DNA of 64,000 nucleotides, taken from the NCBI GenBank assembly GCA_026225945.1, contig JAMJFZ010002307.1, forward strand, positions 9,859,501-9,923,500. Reading direction: 5' to 3'. This DNA comes from Cricetomys ansorgei (lineage: Eukaryota; Chordata; Mammalia; Rodentia; Nesomyidae). Below, piece by piece: positions 22,805 to 35,252 of the stretch. A program made the translations under genes and the position numbers. Each line of letters opens with the position of its first letter. The first letter of the stretch is position 1. The notes below the pieces were generated by a model. That model searched no databases, was not told the origin of the DNA, and saw only the letters and a program-made list of their open reading frames with translations.

Positions 22805-22980
22805 TATGGGTGATGAGATAACCTATGGAATTGGGAAATGTGTTTTTAGCCCTGTGTCAGTGACTTCATTCCCAAATATATAAAGAGCTCAAACAGCTCA
22901 GGAACAAGAGAAAAAAAAAGCAAATAAAAATATGGGTAAAGGGCCTAAACATATGTCTAAGGATTCATTTTCATGGGTAA
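22805..22980 (+). mobile_element. L1 ORF2-region fragment, sense
   Basis: It includes agataacctatggaattggg, aatatataaagagctcaaac and atgggtaaagggcctaaac, which resemble the 3' part of L1 ORF2. It is diverged and full of stops. Confidence 0.55.
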
Positions 22981-23449
22981 CAAATCTCACTTCTTAATCT
23001 TGTAACCTTTGAACTTTAAAATCGTAGAAAAATTAAGTTGAATTTGAAGTATCATGTTCTATAATCAGAAACAGATAAACTATCTGAATTTCCACTTCTT
23101 AAAAACAAACATTTTGGCTCTGAAGAGATGGCTCAGTGTAAGGAAGGTGCGCTGAGCAGAGTCATAAAGACTGAAATACTGAAAAGAAGAAACAATGCAT
23201 CGTCCTTGATGTCTGTCCTTAAAGATGCACAGAAAGAAAATCACAAAGAACTAACGTTTGGAAAAACTAGATTCAACATTTAATTTTCTGCCTTTTAGTT
23301 CTCCAGTGCATTTTTCTATACTGTAAGTCTTCCTCTAAATTAGATGTATCTAATAAATTGTGACATTGTCGTTAAGTTCAAATCATTTCCTGACTTCCAT
23401 TAAGACGTTTAGACTTATTTATATAGAACTAGGCTATAATTTTTCTAAA

Positions 23450-23549
23450 TTTATTTATTTTTAATTGAAAGTGGATTGTATGTACGGTCCTATAGAGGAT
23501 GGTTAAGTAGAGTTAAAGTATGTCCCCACACACGGCATATTTATTTATT

Positions 23550-23610
<61 letters not shown>

Positions 23611-24480
23611 GATTGGTTTTCTTAACCCATCTGTCCACTGAGGGATACTAATGTCCATTCATACTGCTATGACTGTGCTTAGTATTGCAGAGAACATGTG
23701 GAGTTCTGATACTGCCTTGGCACAGTGATTACATTTCCTTTACATATATGACCAATAGTGAGTTTGCTCTGTCACATAACAGTTTCTTTAAAAAAAATGT
23801 CAGGATTCTCCACACTGTTTCCCACAGTAGCTCTACTGACCTGCTTTCCCATCAGTGCGCAAGGACTCCCTTTGCTCTGCTTCCTCTTGACATTGCTACC
23901 TTTCTTCATTTTGATAATAGTAAGTAGGATGAGTGTGAAGTACCAACAGATGTTGGTTATGTTTTAATTTATTCTTCTGATGATTAGTGACTTTGAACAT
24001 TTTAAAAATATCTCCTGAGCAATTTTATGTTGTTTTTAGAGACGTCTATTTAGGCCCATTGCCCATTTTTTAATTGGGTTGTTTGGGTTTTTTTTCCCCC
24101 CTCCTTGAGTTGCTTGAGTTCCTTATCAATTTTGAATATGAACCCATTAACAGGTACACAGTTGATGAATATTTTTTCTTTCTATGGATTATCTCTACTC
24201 TATGATTCTTTATCTGTGCAGAAGCTTTGCAGTTTGTCTCTCTGTCTTATTTCACTTTGGTTGCCAGTGGCTTGGGTGCTACATGCAAAAAGCATCACTG
24301 TCTAGACTACTGGCATGGAGCTTTTCTAGATAGAAAGTGTTCTCATGAGAACTTGCTGGTAAATACTTGGATTATTTCTGAGCTCTACATTTTGTTTCCA
24401 CTGGCCTGTATGGCTGCTTTTTATGATAGTACCAAACTGTTCTGAATACAATAGCTTCTTAATATTTCTGGCTCTATCTT
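23450..24480 (-). mobile_element. Old L1 3' region, antisense
   Basis: The + strand shows cttaacccatctgtccactg, gtgagtttgctctgtcacat, catcagtgcgcaaggactcc, ttgcccattttttaattgggttg-type blocks, tgcagaagctttgcagtttg and tagtaccaaactgttctgaat. These match in order the reverse of mammalian L1 3' sequence. Several open frames of 65-80 codons inside it are fortuitous. It continues the L1-rich zone begun at 22.8 kb. Confidence 0.75.
23550..23611. repeat. (GT)n(GA)n(GACA)n microsatellite
   Basis: Three motifs follow one another: GT, then GA, then seven GACA units. The tract lies within an antisense L1 copy. Confidence 0.95.
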
Positions 24481-24924
24481 TTCTCTTTATCATAATTCCT
24501 TTGTCTTGCTGAGGTCAGCAGCTCATTCTTCCGCAGTAAATACTTCTTATCAGTGAATACCATCTTTTCAGTACATTTTAGTAAGTTCATTCATTCTGCT
24601 GTTTATTTTTATATTATTTTCAAGAAATGGCTACTTATGGATATTGATTATTCCTATGGAGTCTGTGTAGACATATGAATAACTTTCCTTGGACCATCTC
24701 AGCACTTCTCGTCATTGCTGTTATTATTTTTGCTCTGGAACTAAAAAACTTTGTTCTTGGTTTTTCCTGCCCAACAGTATGACTGAGAACAGTCAAAATA
24801 CTCCAGAACAGGAATAAAGAAGGGAAAGAAAACGAGGAAGACAAATGCAAAGAGAAAACAGATGAAAAAGAGATGGAGAATTTTCTGACTAGATATTTAT
24901 AAATATTTAAAGTTAAGAACATGT

Positions 24925-25030
24925 AATTCTGAGCTTAGTGTGATCACAAACCTAAAATCCCAACACTCAGAGACAGTTTGAGACTAAAGGATTGAGAGTT
25001 TGAGGCCAGGCTGAGTTACACTCTGCTAAA
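24925..25030 (+). mobile_element. B1-like fragment, sense, diverged
   Basis: It shows gtgtgatcacaaacctaaaatcccaacactc-type and gagagtttgaggccaggctgagt-type blocks of a B1. The right end is truncated. Confidence 0.5.
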
Positions 25031-25194
25031 ATGCTGATAAAGTATACTATTAATAAAGGAATGGATAAATTGACCAGAATGGAGAGACATCAATCACACT
25101 GCCACAAAAGTGGACACTGAGAGGCAAAAGTCACCAGTGTGATCAATAAAACACCAATCACTATTTTTTTACTTTTACAGGTACTAAAAATATA

Positions 25195-25312
25195 ACAAAA
25201 TTGGGTGGGTGGGGTTAGGGGTGGGTCTGAGAAGAGTTGGGGGAAGATCAGTGAGTATGATCAAACATGCATAAAACTCTTGGGGAACTAATAACAGTTA
25301 AAATATATGTAT
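25195..25312 (+). mobile_element. Lx-type L1 3' end, sense, severely truncated
   Basis: It contains gggtgggtctgagaagagtt and gagtatgatcaaacatgcat, followed by cttggggaactaataac, the terminal block of Lx L1 3' UTRs. Confidence 0.65.
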
Positions 25313-25318
25313 TTTACA

Positions 25319-25385
25319 TATTGGATATATAATGGAAATATATATAATGGAGATATATATATAAAATGGAGATAATGGAAAGAGA
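25319..25385. repeat. Imperfect AT-rich tandem repeat
   Basis: The motif TATATAATGGA recurs with varied spacing. It directly follows an L1 3' end and may derive from its tail. Confidence 0.75.
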
Positions 25386-25739
25386 TTTGGAGTTCTATCT
25401 CTATGGGAAAGAGTAGAGTTGTACAACTGCTTGTATAGATGAAAGAGTTCAATAGCTAGAGAATTTCTTCTGAGATCAGTTATGGGATTTTTAAAAGTCG
25501 AATTTTTTTTTCAAATATTCTATAAAGACATGCTCAATATATGGAAGAACCGTGTGACTCAATTAGTCATTATTTTCCGGGTTACCAGTGAACAATATAA
25601 CAAAGTCACACATGGTTCAAAGCCTGACAAAAATGTAAGACTCACCAAGGTATTTTGATGTCAAACTTGAAAGTGTGAGATACATTTGTATAGGGTCATA
25701 CTCTGTACTGCAGACAACCATTTTTTCCTTCTGTTTTTC

Positions 25740-26000
25740 ATGAATGTGCATATGTGTGGCCTGCATAAGTTTGTATGCTCACATGTACAGACACACGTGG
25801 GGGTTCACATGCCCATTTGTACACATACATGCAGCAGCTGGATGACATCAGAAATCTTCCTCGATTGTTCTTCTACATAATTTATTGAGGCAGGACCTCT
25901 CATTCAAAACCCTGAGCTACCGGATTTAGGTACTCTCCCTAGTCTAAACCTGCTGAGGCTAGAATTACAGGTGGGTTGGCACAGCCACTCGGCATTTATG
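25740..26000 (-). mobile_element. RSINE1/B4-type SINE, antisense, diverged
   Basis: The + strand holds catacatgcagcagctggatg, tattgaggcaggacctctca, ccctgagctaccggatttag and gctagaattacaggtgggtt, matching the reverse of the RSINE1 B1-like part. The tRNA-like head is not clear. Confidence 0.55.
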
Positions 26001-27838
26001 TAGCTTCTGGTTCTCATGAACTATATCTCCTATAACCTTTTAAAAACATTACCTGGTCAAGTTCTAGTGTGATATTGAAAAGGCATTTTGCAAGTATCTG
26101 AAAAGTATACTAAATACTCCTTCATTTTCTAAGTCCAGGGAGCTTGTAGGAAATCAAGCGAGAAGCAGCAATCCCAGCCTTGATGGTTACTATTATTGAG
26201 CCAGGCATTTAGAATAATTAATACACAAGGTATGAAACAACGCTGTGGTTCTCACTATGCTGCTCTTCTACGAAGTAGATGCTCATCTCTAACACTTTAT
26301 TTACATTAACACACAATGTAATCCATTTTTATTTTGTGTGAATTGTCAAAATAAACATTTTAAAATTCTGTTAGTCAAAATTTCCAACATATAAATATCT
26401 ACTCTCTCTGTATAACAAAAAGCTGTTTGGAAACATTAAGATTTCCAGTGCATCAAAGGTATCTGACACCCAGGAGTATAATAATCAATTTATATAAAAA
26501 AAAAACTTGGACATAACTATCATTATATATGTTAAAAAGTAACACAACCCTATTGATAAGAATGAAAACCTAAACTAGAGTATAATTGTGTCTATTTGTG
26601 TCTTAAATTAATTGCTATATTGCAGCGAGAACAGGTCAATAATAGCAACATTGCTGAATCTAAGCAACAAAATGTGGGAGTAAAACACCATGTTCCAGAA
26701 AAGTACAGTAATATTACCTAATAAACATTTTAAAATAAATAAAATCAAACAAAGACAAAATAGGAATGCATTTGTCATAACCCTGGGCACGGTCAAGGAG
26801 CCAATAAACACAGATCAGAAAGTGTGTTCCCACAAACAGAGCAGTGTATCAGAAGGGGGTGTGTGAAAAAGAATTTGAAGGTCATAATGCTACTCTCTAA
26901 GACTGATTATCTATGGACAGCAGGTGTGTCTTTCAACAATAGAAAATAGTGTACAAAATTATTCTAAGGCAAATTGCAGCCTGAACGGGCACATTTGCAA
27001 TTCATAGAGCAAAAGATTCAATTATGAGAATATATACAAAGTTCTTAAAATCAAATAAGAGAACAGGTGATCATATAGAAGAAAATATAGTGAAGATAAA
27101 CAGGAAATTCACAAAGGATAATTAAAAATAAGATGTTAAACCTCTTTTGTAAGCATGAAAATACTACCTTGTGCACAGGTGATGTCTCATGGATTTTAAA
27201 AGTTTCCCATATTTCTAAAACCATGCAAACTCTCGTGAACTGTAAATGTTGTATAGAATGTCTATCTTTTGAAAGCAATACTCATCAATATTTCAGATTC
27301 ATGATAAATTATGTATATATGTATATTTGTATATACAAATTGGCTTGCTGTCAATATTATGCATTTTTGTTCTTCCCTATAGAGGAAAAGAGTTTTTATT
27401 TTAAAACTTTGTTATTGCTCATTAAATATAAATTTGGATGGTCACTCATGATTAATAAAAATACAAAGTTCCTACACTGTTATTCCCAGCTTATTTACGT
27501 CTATGACCCTCCACCCCACCTGTACAAGTTTACAGGATCCACTGGAGTTCTGGAATGTTCTAATTAGTGTTGCTCAGAGCAGCAGATTGTGGGAAGCAAC
27601 CTAACGTTCAACCACAGGAAATAACTGCTATTCCACACACTAGTCCACATTATGATCCCCGAGAAGGCCCTCTTATGTGCGCCGAGATGTAAAGATACCC
27701 AACGTATTATTTAAGAAGTCATTTGTAGAAAATTATATCTGGTGAGATGCTACTAACCCACACGAGCTGCACGTCTTTGAGTGAATGAACAAAATTGCTC
27801 GGCGTCATTCTTTCTAAAGAGGGCAGGAAAGCCACAGA
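26000..27838. other. Unique AT-rich sequence
   Basis: I see no recognisable repeat or exon. The open frame 27133-27567 (+, 144 codons) lacks any domain I recognise and lies in AT-rich DNA, so I regard it as chance. Confidence 0.4.
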
Positions 27839-27990
27839 ATAAGGGGCTCTAGTGAATGCGCTCGCTGCTGCTAAGCCTGAATACCTGAGCTTGAGCCCCA
27901 GAACCTACACAGTAGAAAGAAAACTGGTTCTAGAAAGGTCTCTGACCTCCTCAGGTGTGCCCACAATAATGATAAAAGTCAAAAGGAAAA
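27838..27990 (+). mobile_element. B3A-type SINE, sense, diverged
   Basis: The order gctcgctgctgctaagcctg, gagcttgagccccagaacct and tctctgacctcctcaggtgt fits a B3A body. Confidence 0.6.
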
Positions 27991-27995
27991 GGGGG

Positions 27996-28203
27996 GTGTT
28001 GGAGTGATGGCTATGAGCACTGGCTGCTCTCACAGACAACTTCAGTCCCCAGTAGCCATGCGGCTGCACGCAACCATCTGTAACTCCATTTTAGAAGCTG
28101 ATTTGCCATCTATTGACATCCACAGGCCCTGAACATACGTACACTCATACACGAAGGTAAAATATTCGTACACATAAACGTACATTTTAAAAATTTAAAA
28201 AGA
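27996..28203 (+). mobile_element. B2-type SINE, sense, diverged
   Basis: It carries tggagtgatggctatgagca, cactggctgctctcacagac, caaccatctgtaactccatt and an AT-rich tail. It sits just after the B3A at 27838. Confidence 0.7.
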
Positions 28204-28269
28204 CCTTTTATTTACATGTTTTATGATGCTGGAAAAAAATATGCTTCTCTCTTTTCTTTCTTTTATTTT

Positions 28270-28505
28270 CACAGTACTAGTGATGGAACCCCAGGCTTCA
28301 TACACACTCAGCAGTGCTGTACCGCTACTGTGGGATATCCCAAGCCCCCTTTCTACTTTTTATTTTGAGACAGGATCTCTCTAAATTGCTCAGGCTAGCA
28401 TTAAACCCACTCTGTAGCCCAAACAGAGGGACCCTCCTGCCTCAGCTTCTCCATTAACTGGGATTGGAGAGGCCCTCCCTCCCAGGCGCAGATGATCCCA
28501 TTAGC
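28270..28505 (-). mobile_element. ID-like and B1-like SINE pieces, antisense
   Basis: An ID-like reversed segment (gtgatggaaccccaggcttc, ctgtaccgctactgtgggat) is followed by a reversed B1-like segment (tttgagacaggatctctcta, ctcctgcctcagcttctcc). The order is not that of an antisense B4, so these may be two insertions. Confidence 0.6.
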
Positions 28506-29477
28506 TTTGGTGCGTACTAAGGATTTACCCCAAAGAAAACAAATATTTGGACTGTAGATTAACTTTTAAAAGAATGAACAAAACAGTTATTATGGAAATA
28601 TCGCCGGCCTGATTGGGAGCTTGATATTTAAATCAGAACAACAGGATATCTTTATCAGAATAAATATCTCACCTTAGTGAGAACAACAACAGCATCTTAA
28701 TTGGCAAACATTTACTTTAGCAGCTATGCAAGACAAAATACAACTGTAAGGGTAACTATGAGTTTTCAAGTCTCACACAAGCTCTTTCCAGTCTGTGCCC
28801 TCCCCCAGTCGCTATGACTGTGCAGAGACACTGCATTGGTGGTAGGTTAAACATGGTATTCAGTGTAATTCCTAGTACACTGAATTATATGCCAGACCTT
28901 GGGTATGATTTTTTTTCTCATGAAATCTTATTAATTATGTCAGTATCAGACATTTTTGCTACTTAGTGTTCTGCAGTGAGCAGAGAATATTCTTCCATGA
29001 GTGTAACTTTCCCTTAGGATTGTGAATTTCATTAGAAAGTAACACCAATTACAATATGTCTGAGAGAAGCTAGTGGCATTTATGTTGAAATCATGAAGCA
29101 GGAAGATGTCTCCATTGGCTTAGCGTGGTTAAATAGAGAATAGGAAAGAAAAAAAACAGGAAGTATATTTCTGTCTTTTCACATACTTGTACCTAAATCT
29201 GTATGTGATTTAATCCTATGACATATAGGAATAAGAAGTCTTTTATATCTGATTCAAACAACTTCACATTTTTACTCTAGGGCATTTTTGTCACTAGATC
29301 TTTCTAAGAATATGATAATTTATTCACTTCAAAGAGAAAGACTTGTTCATTTATATTTATTCTCGTGTAGCTTCAGAGATCATTTAAAATACATTGGCAC
29401 CTCCATGTTTCCTGTGAAACGTTTCTAAATAATTAATTAAAGATTCCAAAGAATTGATGATTAAACTGAAAGCACAT

Positions 29478-29818
29478 TGTATTAGTTATTTTTCTGTCGT
29501 CACTGTGATAAAAAGTATAATTTGGCTTAACGGTTTCAGAGGGATGAGTGTCAGTCATTGGGAGGAAGGTGGGGCCGCAAGCAGCAGGCATGGAAACAGG
29601 AGCAGGAAGCTGAGATATCGCATCTTCGGCAGAAAGTACAAGAGAGAGAGAGTGAACTGGAAGTGATAAGAGTCTGTTAACTTTCAAATCCCACGCCCAA
29701 GGATGCACTTCCTCCAGCAAGGATGCACCACCTCCCAAACAGCACATCCAGCTGGGGACCACGTGTTCAAATGCATGAGCCTATGGCGGACATTGCTCCC
29801 TCAAACCGCCACACGCAA
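29478..29818 (-). mobile_element. MaLR/ORR1-like solo LTR, antisense
   Basis: The + strand has ttagttatttttctgtcgtc, tttggcttaacggtttcaga, aggagcaggaagctgagata, cttcctccagcaaggatgca, cagctggggaccacgtgttc and ccctcaaaccgccacac. This is the reverse of a common rodent LTR nearly end to end. Confidence 0.65.
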
Positions 29819-29929
29819 ATACAATGTCACCTTTAAACGTAAATGAGGATATTGAAAACTACTTAGCCAATTTCTGCAGCATTCCAGATAGGATATCCAA
29901 GTGGATTCAGCTGTATTGGTTGATGATTT

Positions 29930-30372
29930 TGTAGGCCCCTGAGGCCTCAAAATGTCTATGCCCCACCTCCGGACCTCTCTAATGGCCCAACAGTTGTTCC
30001 CAGCCCCTTCAAGTCAGAGAGTGGCTAAGTCCCACATCACCAGATAGCCATTTCCACCACTACGGGGGTTGGGGGGGTCGGGTTGGGGAGAGGCCAGGCC
30101 CAGCCCTACAGTAAAAACAAGACAACAACAACAACAAAAGCAAACAAACCAAAAAACCCTGAGATCAGGCCACAAAAATGCCACCAATCCCAGGCCACCC
30201 TGGAAAGCTCCACCCTCCCCCACAAGAAACCTATATAAAGCCAGCATTCAGTTCTCTGCTGCTTCTCTCCAAAGCAGAGACAGCCACCCTTCTTGGCTTT
30301 TCCCTCCCAATAAATCTCTTGTTGGAGATTTGTTGTGTGGCATGACTTTGTGATATTTCTTGGCCCCTGACA
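29930..30372 (+). mobile_element. Solo LTR of an endogenous retrovirus, family not identified
   Basis: It has an LTR-like layout: a start near tgtaggcccctgaggcc, a TATA-like box (tatataaag, 30232-30240), a polyadenylation signal (aataaa, 30310-30315), a GT-rich stretch downstream, and an end near gacttt...cccctgaca. The nonamer ggcccctga occurs near both ends. I see no retroviral coding sequence beside it and no clear target duplication, so the borders are approximate. Confidence 0.5.
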
Positions 30373-32810
30373 GTCAGGATACCTTACAGATGTACCATAA
30401 TTCCTTGGAATGACCTTGTATTGATAAATTGGCATGTGCCCTGTGAACTCTCTGAGAAGCTGGCTCCAGAAGAAGCATTGATACTTTAGACTGAAATATG
30501 TTTATTTCAAACATTTTCCAGAATCCTCTGCCATCCTCTGCCCTGGGTCAGACTGGCCCCATGGCTCTGTAATGGGGACAGAGAAAAACAATAAGCAGGG
30601 AAAGGTATTGAAAAACATTGTGCCTTTGAGAATGGCTAGACAGTAAGCCATTTCCAACAGGCATTGCTACTGCTTATTCTCTGATATAATATCTATGATG
30701 TAATATCTATGCTTGTGCTGTGACAGAGAAGTAGGAAGCATACCCTCAGGGAGAACAGAGGGCCTCTGCCTAGGACTCTGAACATGAGCTCTGACTCACT
30801 GCCTTTACCTGCCCAGTCCTTCCTGCTGGATGACTGCAGAGTGCCTGATTTGATAATGTTACCTTTATGCTGTTATTTTTTCTTTTATTTGAATGCCTCA
30901 CCCAAGGGACACTCTGCTCTGTCTTACTCTCTGTAGGGACCCTCAGCTGCCTGCCTCAATGGATTTTCCCCAATAAATATCTCCTGGGTGTTTGTAAGTC
31001 CCTAGAGTTGATGGTGTTACCTTGTGTTTGCTCTCAGTTGGGCTACTCTTATTGTCTTTGTTTGGTGTGTTGCTGTTGTTGTTACCATATTTCCTCTTTA
31101 TTATTTCTTAAAATGTTTCTGCCTGCTACTCTTTCAAGTCACTTTTAGGACTATTGCCTCATGAGCACAGGTTAAAGTCATTTGAGAACTAGCTGCTAGG
31201 AAGCTCTGCCTGGCAACAAGTCATGGTACAGAGCTGCACGGCTGCAGTGGGTCAGTTTTCTGACCAATCAGATCTCCAACCAGGAAATCACACTTTACAC
31301 GAAGGGCCATTGAAAGCCAATCACATTCCTTCCCACTGCACTTCAGTCTTATACTGGCCTGCAGAGAACAGAGAACAAAGCTTCTACTAAAGGATGTATA
31401 AAGCGTAGATAGTGTAACAAACAGAAAAGAGAACACCTGCAATAGAAGAAAGGAAATCAATAGTAGAGGACCCTGACTGACCCTTTCTCTACTGGCTGAA
31501 TTGACAAGTTTACACAGTCGGAATTGACTCCCCTGAAACTTCCAGTCTTTGGGTATGAATATGGATCTCTGTATCAGGTGAAAATGCAGCCATGCTTGTG
31601 GCCTCTTGTTAGGTGGGGAAGGTTAGAGGAAGGACTTGGCGGGGGGTTCTTCCATTTGGTTCTGCATGCCATAAGGCCGGCCTCTTTTATGCTGTGCGCC
31701 AGGCAATCTACCTGGAGCTTCTGTCCTTACTGGTCATATTTTCTTTCTGGTTCTGGGTAGGTCTGCAGTCTCACTGGGCCAACTATGTGACTGATCTGGC
31801 TAAGATCCATCTACTTCATTTGACCTGATCCTCCATAAAGCCCCACTGCAACGGACACATACGCTATTACGAATCTCCAATGAATGGCATCCGTTGAGAA
31901 TTAGTGTCTAGTAATTCCTGCAAGCCACAGGCATTTCCCCTTAGTTAATAGCTGTAGGTCACGTAAGCAACTCTTGGGATAGAATTAATGGAATACGCCT
32001 ATGGATTCACTGTAGCACGCTTCCTTACAAAGTTCTGTCTCTGCATCTATTAACAACCTCGGGTTATCTGAAGAGTGAAAACCTGGCGAGAATCTATGAA
32101 CCTTCTTACAGGAATTCATATTAGGTCTCTGTCTGCAGCTTTGGAAATGCTTTTCCATCACTTTTCGTAGCCTAAACCTGCACTGCGTTTCTAGGGAATC
32201 GGTGATGAATTAGCTACTGTTACAACTTGCTCAGTGTCAAAATCTTCTGTTTACCTCGGGTCCCTGTAGGTTTTCAGGGTAATTGCATTCACTCTGAATG
32301 GCGATGTTCATCCATTTCTGCATCTCCAAGATCCCACTTTTTTCGTTGAGATAATAGAACTCATTTCTCTTGCTGTAGCATACCTCCCCCCACTATAATC
32401 TCTGGCTTACTGCAGACACCTTCTGCGGTTCTTTTTGAAGAAGCTGGGGCTGCTGCACTAATGAGTGAGTGGAGGAAGCATCCACATTCACGGGTGGCTC
32501 AGGGCATCAATGCAATCATCCCACATACTCCCTGCTCATCCCTTTTACAACTTTTCATTAGATTATAATGGGTTCCTTTTCCTCACAAAGTAGCTGGAAA
32601 TTCTGGCATTTTGACCTCATTAAATATGAACCATCAGCCAATCTATGCATCAGTTATCCAACCAAACAAAATATTAGTATCATTCTCTGATAGCCATCAA
32701 TCACAAGTCCTGTGTGAATGAATCCTCAGAGAGTCAGCTGGACTTTGTATCTGGAGACCCCATTCTTGTAGATTCCCACTGAAACACGTTACGATTCTGT
32801 TTTTCACTCT
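30373..32810. other. Sequence without confidently assigned features
   Basis: Around 30840-31020 there is an AATAAA (30973-30978) in an LTR-like setting. Around 31230-31340 there are two CCAAT boxes. Neither could be assigned to a family. The rest (31460-32810) looks unique and lacks credible exons. Confidence 0.35.
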
Positions 32811-32868
32811 TGTGTGTGTGTGTGTGTATGTGTGTGTGTGTGTATGTGTGTGTGTGGTGTGTGTGTAG
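32811..32868. repeat. (TG)n microsatellite, interrupted
   Basis: TG repeats with a few TATG and TGG interruptions, next to an antisense SINE. Confidence 0.95.
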
Positions 32869-32939
32869 GCTATGATCTGCAACAGCCCTTCTATTTGTAT
32901 GTGGATGTGTGTGAGCTCATGTGTGTGCAAGCGTGTGGG

Positions 32940-33258
32940 TGTACATGAACATGTTTATGTCTACATGTGAAAGCCAGAGTTCAACCTCTCAGGGTGCCTT
33001 CTGCTCTGTGATTTTTGTTGTTTTGTCTTTGCTTTTGCTTTTGTTTTTGAAACAGGTTTTCTCACTGGCCTGGAACTGGTAAAGTAGGCTAGGCTAGCAG
33101 GCCAGTGAGAACCATGAATCTTCCTGTCTCTGCCTACTCCATGCCGGGATTATAAGCATGCACCGCCACACCGAGCTTTTCTACATGGGCTCCAGGGATT
33201 AAACTCTGGTCCTTTGCACAGCAAAAACTTTACTCAGTTACCTATCTCCCAAGTCCAG
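32940..33258 (-). mobile_element. RSINE1/B4-type SINE, antisense
   Basis: The + strand shows gaaagccagagttcaacctc, gaaacaggttttctcactgg, ggattataagcatgcaccgc and tccagggattaaactctggt, ending with the reversed tRNA-like head. A (TTTTGC)-rich patch interrupts it near 33015-33050. Confidence 0.7.
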
Positions 33259-33889
33259 TATGTTTCTTTGAACTCCTTTTTGAAGCTGGATGCTATGAGA
33301 AGTGATGGGGGAATACTAAGGAAAGCTCATCAATTTTTGGAATAACCATGTAGTCTTATCATCAAGAGATCTCCCCATGGAAGGGTTGCTCAAGACACAG
33401 GGCAGGGAGGTTGCATTCAAGAGACATGACACTATGTGCTTCCACAGGCAAGCAAGGGTGAGAAACAATGGAAGTTCAGCATTCTCAGCCTCATCTTACG
33501 TATATGACCAGATGTCTCGAACACGAATAAATTTCTACCATATTTAAGCAAAAAAAAAAAAAAACCAAAAAAACAAAACACTAACTAGCGCAGATAAACA
33601 TCTCTTCAGAGTGGACGTTGTATAAACATTAGGTTTGCCTTCAGCCATATCTGTCTGAATCTCTGCAATGAAAAATACTCCTTCAGAGTTTTCATGACAT
33701 CCTGTTTCTTTGTATGTCCTGTTAGATAAATTAATAATTGCTCATCTCTTTCTAAGGTTCCCCAGCGGCAGACCAAACCAAAACAAAAGAAGCCTACCAG
33801 TGGATCCTATTTTAGCTCAGTCTCTTAATCAGAGTGTAGAGATCTCACAAGTTCTTGCCCTCCTGTGCTTGATTCATTTAATTAGTCTT

Positions 33890-34120
33890 CCATAGGACCA
33901 TCCATGTTGTCACAAGGGATGGGATGTCATACTCTCATGGCTGCATAGCATTCCATATGTATGCATATACATCTCCAAACATCAATTCACATTTAAAAAA
34001 ATCAATTCACCTATTGAGGTCAATCCCACACCCATCGCTTGTCAATAAATATGGAAGGATAAAACATGCTGGTGACAGTATGAAAAGGGATGGTGACAAG
34101 ACACTGTTCTCAGGATGCAA
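33890..34120 (-). mobile_element. L1 3' region fragment, antisense
   Basis: The + strand blocks catggctgcatagcattcca, tgtatgcatatacatctcc and gtcaataaatatggaaggat match the reverse of L1 3' sequence. Confidence 0.6.
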
Positions 34121-34794
34121 ATAGTGGAGCCTTGGAACTTTTCTTAAAAAGTCTACAAATGGAGCTGGCTTTCTGAATAAAGGTATTTAGTGACTTCGTT
34201 AATGGATGATTCTGTCACAAGAACTTGTCACTTGGTAAAAGACACACAGATGGATAAATGCATCAGGAATTATGTTAAAATACAAGTTATAATTTGAGGA
34301 TCAATTGTTGGAGACTTGTCAGCGTGGGACTTCTGTGCCAAGGCTACACACGTTTCCCTGACACACGGGAGCTATTTTTTCTAAATCTTTAATTTTAAAC
34401 TTGGCCCGTGAGTTTTACAATATATCTGGGCAATCTTTGCACAGGTAAAAAAGGTGGCTTTCCAAGGTGAATTTGTCCGCAGACTTTTATCTCCCCAGTG
34501 GTATATTATTCGAGAAAGAATGTGGCATATGTGATTACGTTGAGAAGACCATTCTACTAGAGATGAGATGCAAACTCTCAACACTAAATACTTTAATAAT
34601 CATTGTCTCCTTTCATACTAAAACAGCATGAAACCCGCAGAATCACGTTAGCACACATCAGATGACATCAAGGGCCCCACTAGCTCAGCCCCTGTGTTGT
34701 TTGCTTTTGTTTGCTTCAGATCTGTAATGAAGTGGTCCATGCTACAAATCTTTCTTCTAAGGCTTTCTCTCTTTCTTCTTCTTTTTTTCTTTTT

Positions 34795-34932
34795 TACTTT
34801 TTAGACAGTGTCTCATATAGTCTGGCTGACCTCAATCTCAATATGTAGCTGAGGAAGGCCTAAACCTCCTGGTCCTCCTGTTTCTACCCTTACTCTAGGT
34901 TTACAGGCATGCACCACCATCAGTGCCCAGTT
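34795..34932 (-). mobile_element. B1-like SINE, antisense, diverged
   Basis: It runs from tttttagacagtgtctcata to ttacaggcatgcaccaccat, the reverse of the B1 order. It lacks the close match of the copy at 22009. Confidence 0.65.
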
Positions 34933-34944
34933 CATGTGTTGCTG

Positions 34945-35252
34945 TGGACCTGACCCAGGGCCCCGAGACCACGACAGCTCTTACAAAGGGAAACATTTAA
35001 TTTGGACTGACTAGTCCATTGTTATCATGGCGGGAAGCATGGCAGCATCCAGGCTGACACGGTGCTAGAGAGAAGCTGAGAGTTCTACATCTGGATCCTG
35101 AGGCAGCAAAAAGAAAGAGTGAACCATGGCTTGAGCCTCTGAAACCTCAAAGCCCTCCCCCAGTGACATACTTCCTCCAACAAGGCTACACCTCCTAACA
35201 GTGCCACTCTCTATGGGCTTCTGGGGCTATTTTCATTCTAACGTCCACAATC
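34945..35252 (-). mobile_element. MaLR/ORR1-like LTR, antisense
   Basis: The + strand carries catggcgggaagcatggcag, gagagaagctgagagttcta, cctctgaaacctcaaagccc, cagtgacatacttcctccaa and ctatgggcttctggggctat, the reverse of a rodent MaLR-type LTR. Confidence 0.65.

Noticed and set aside
23115..23190. B2-type SINE (gaagagatggctcagtgtaa)
   Set aside because: Only the head is recognisable; similarity fades within about 30 bp, so I did not list it as a feature.
27133..27567. 144-codon plus-strand open frame as a gene
   Set aside because: No domain, no CpG context and no splice or 3' signals; AT-rich DNA gives such frames by chance.
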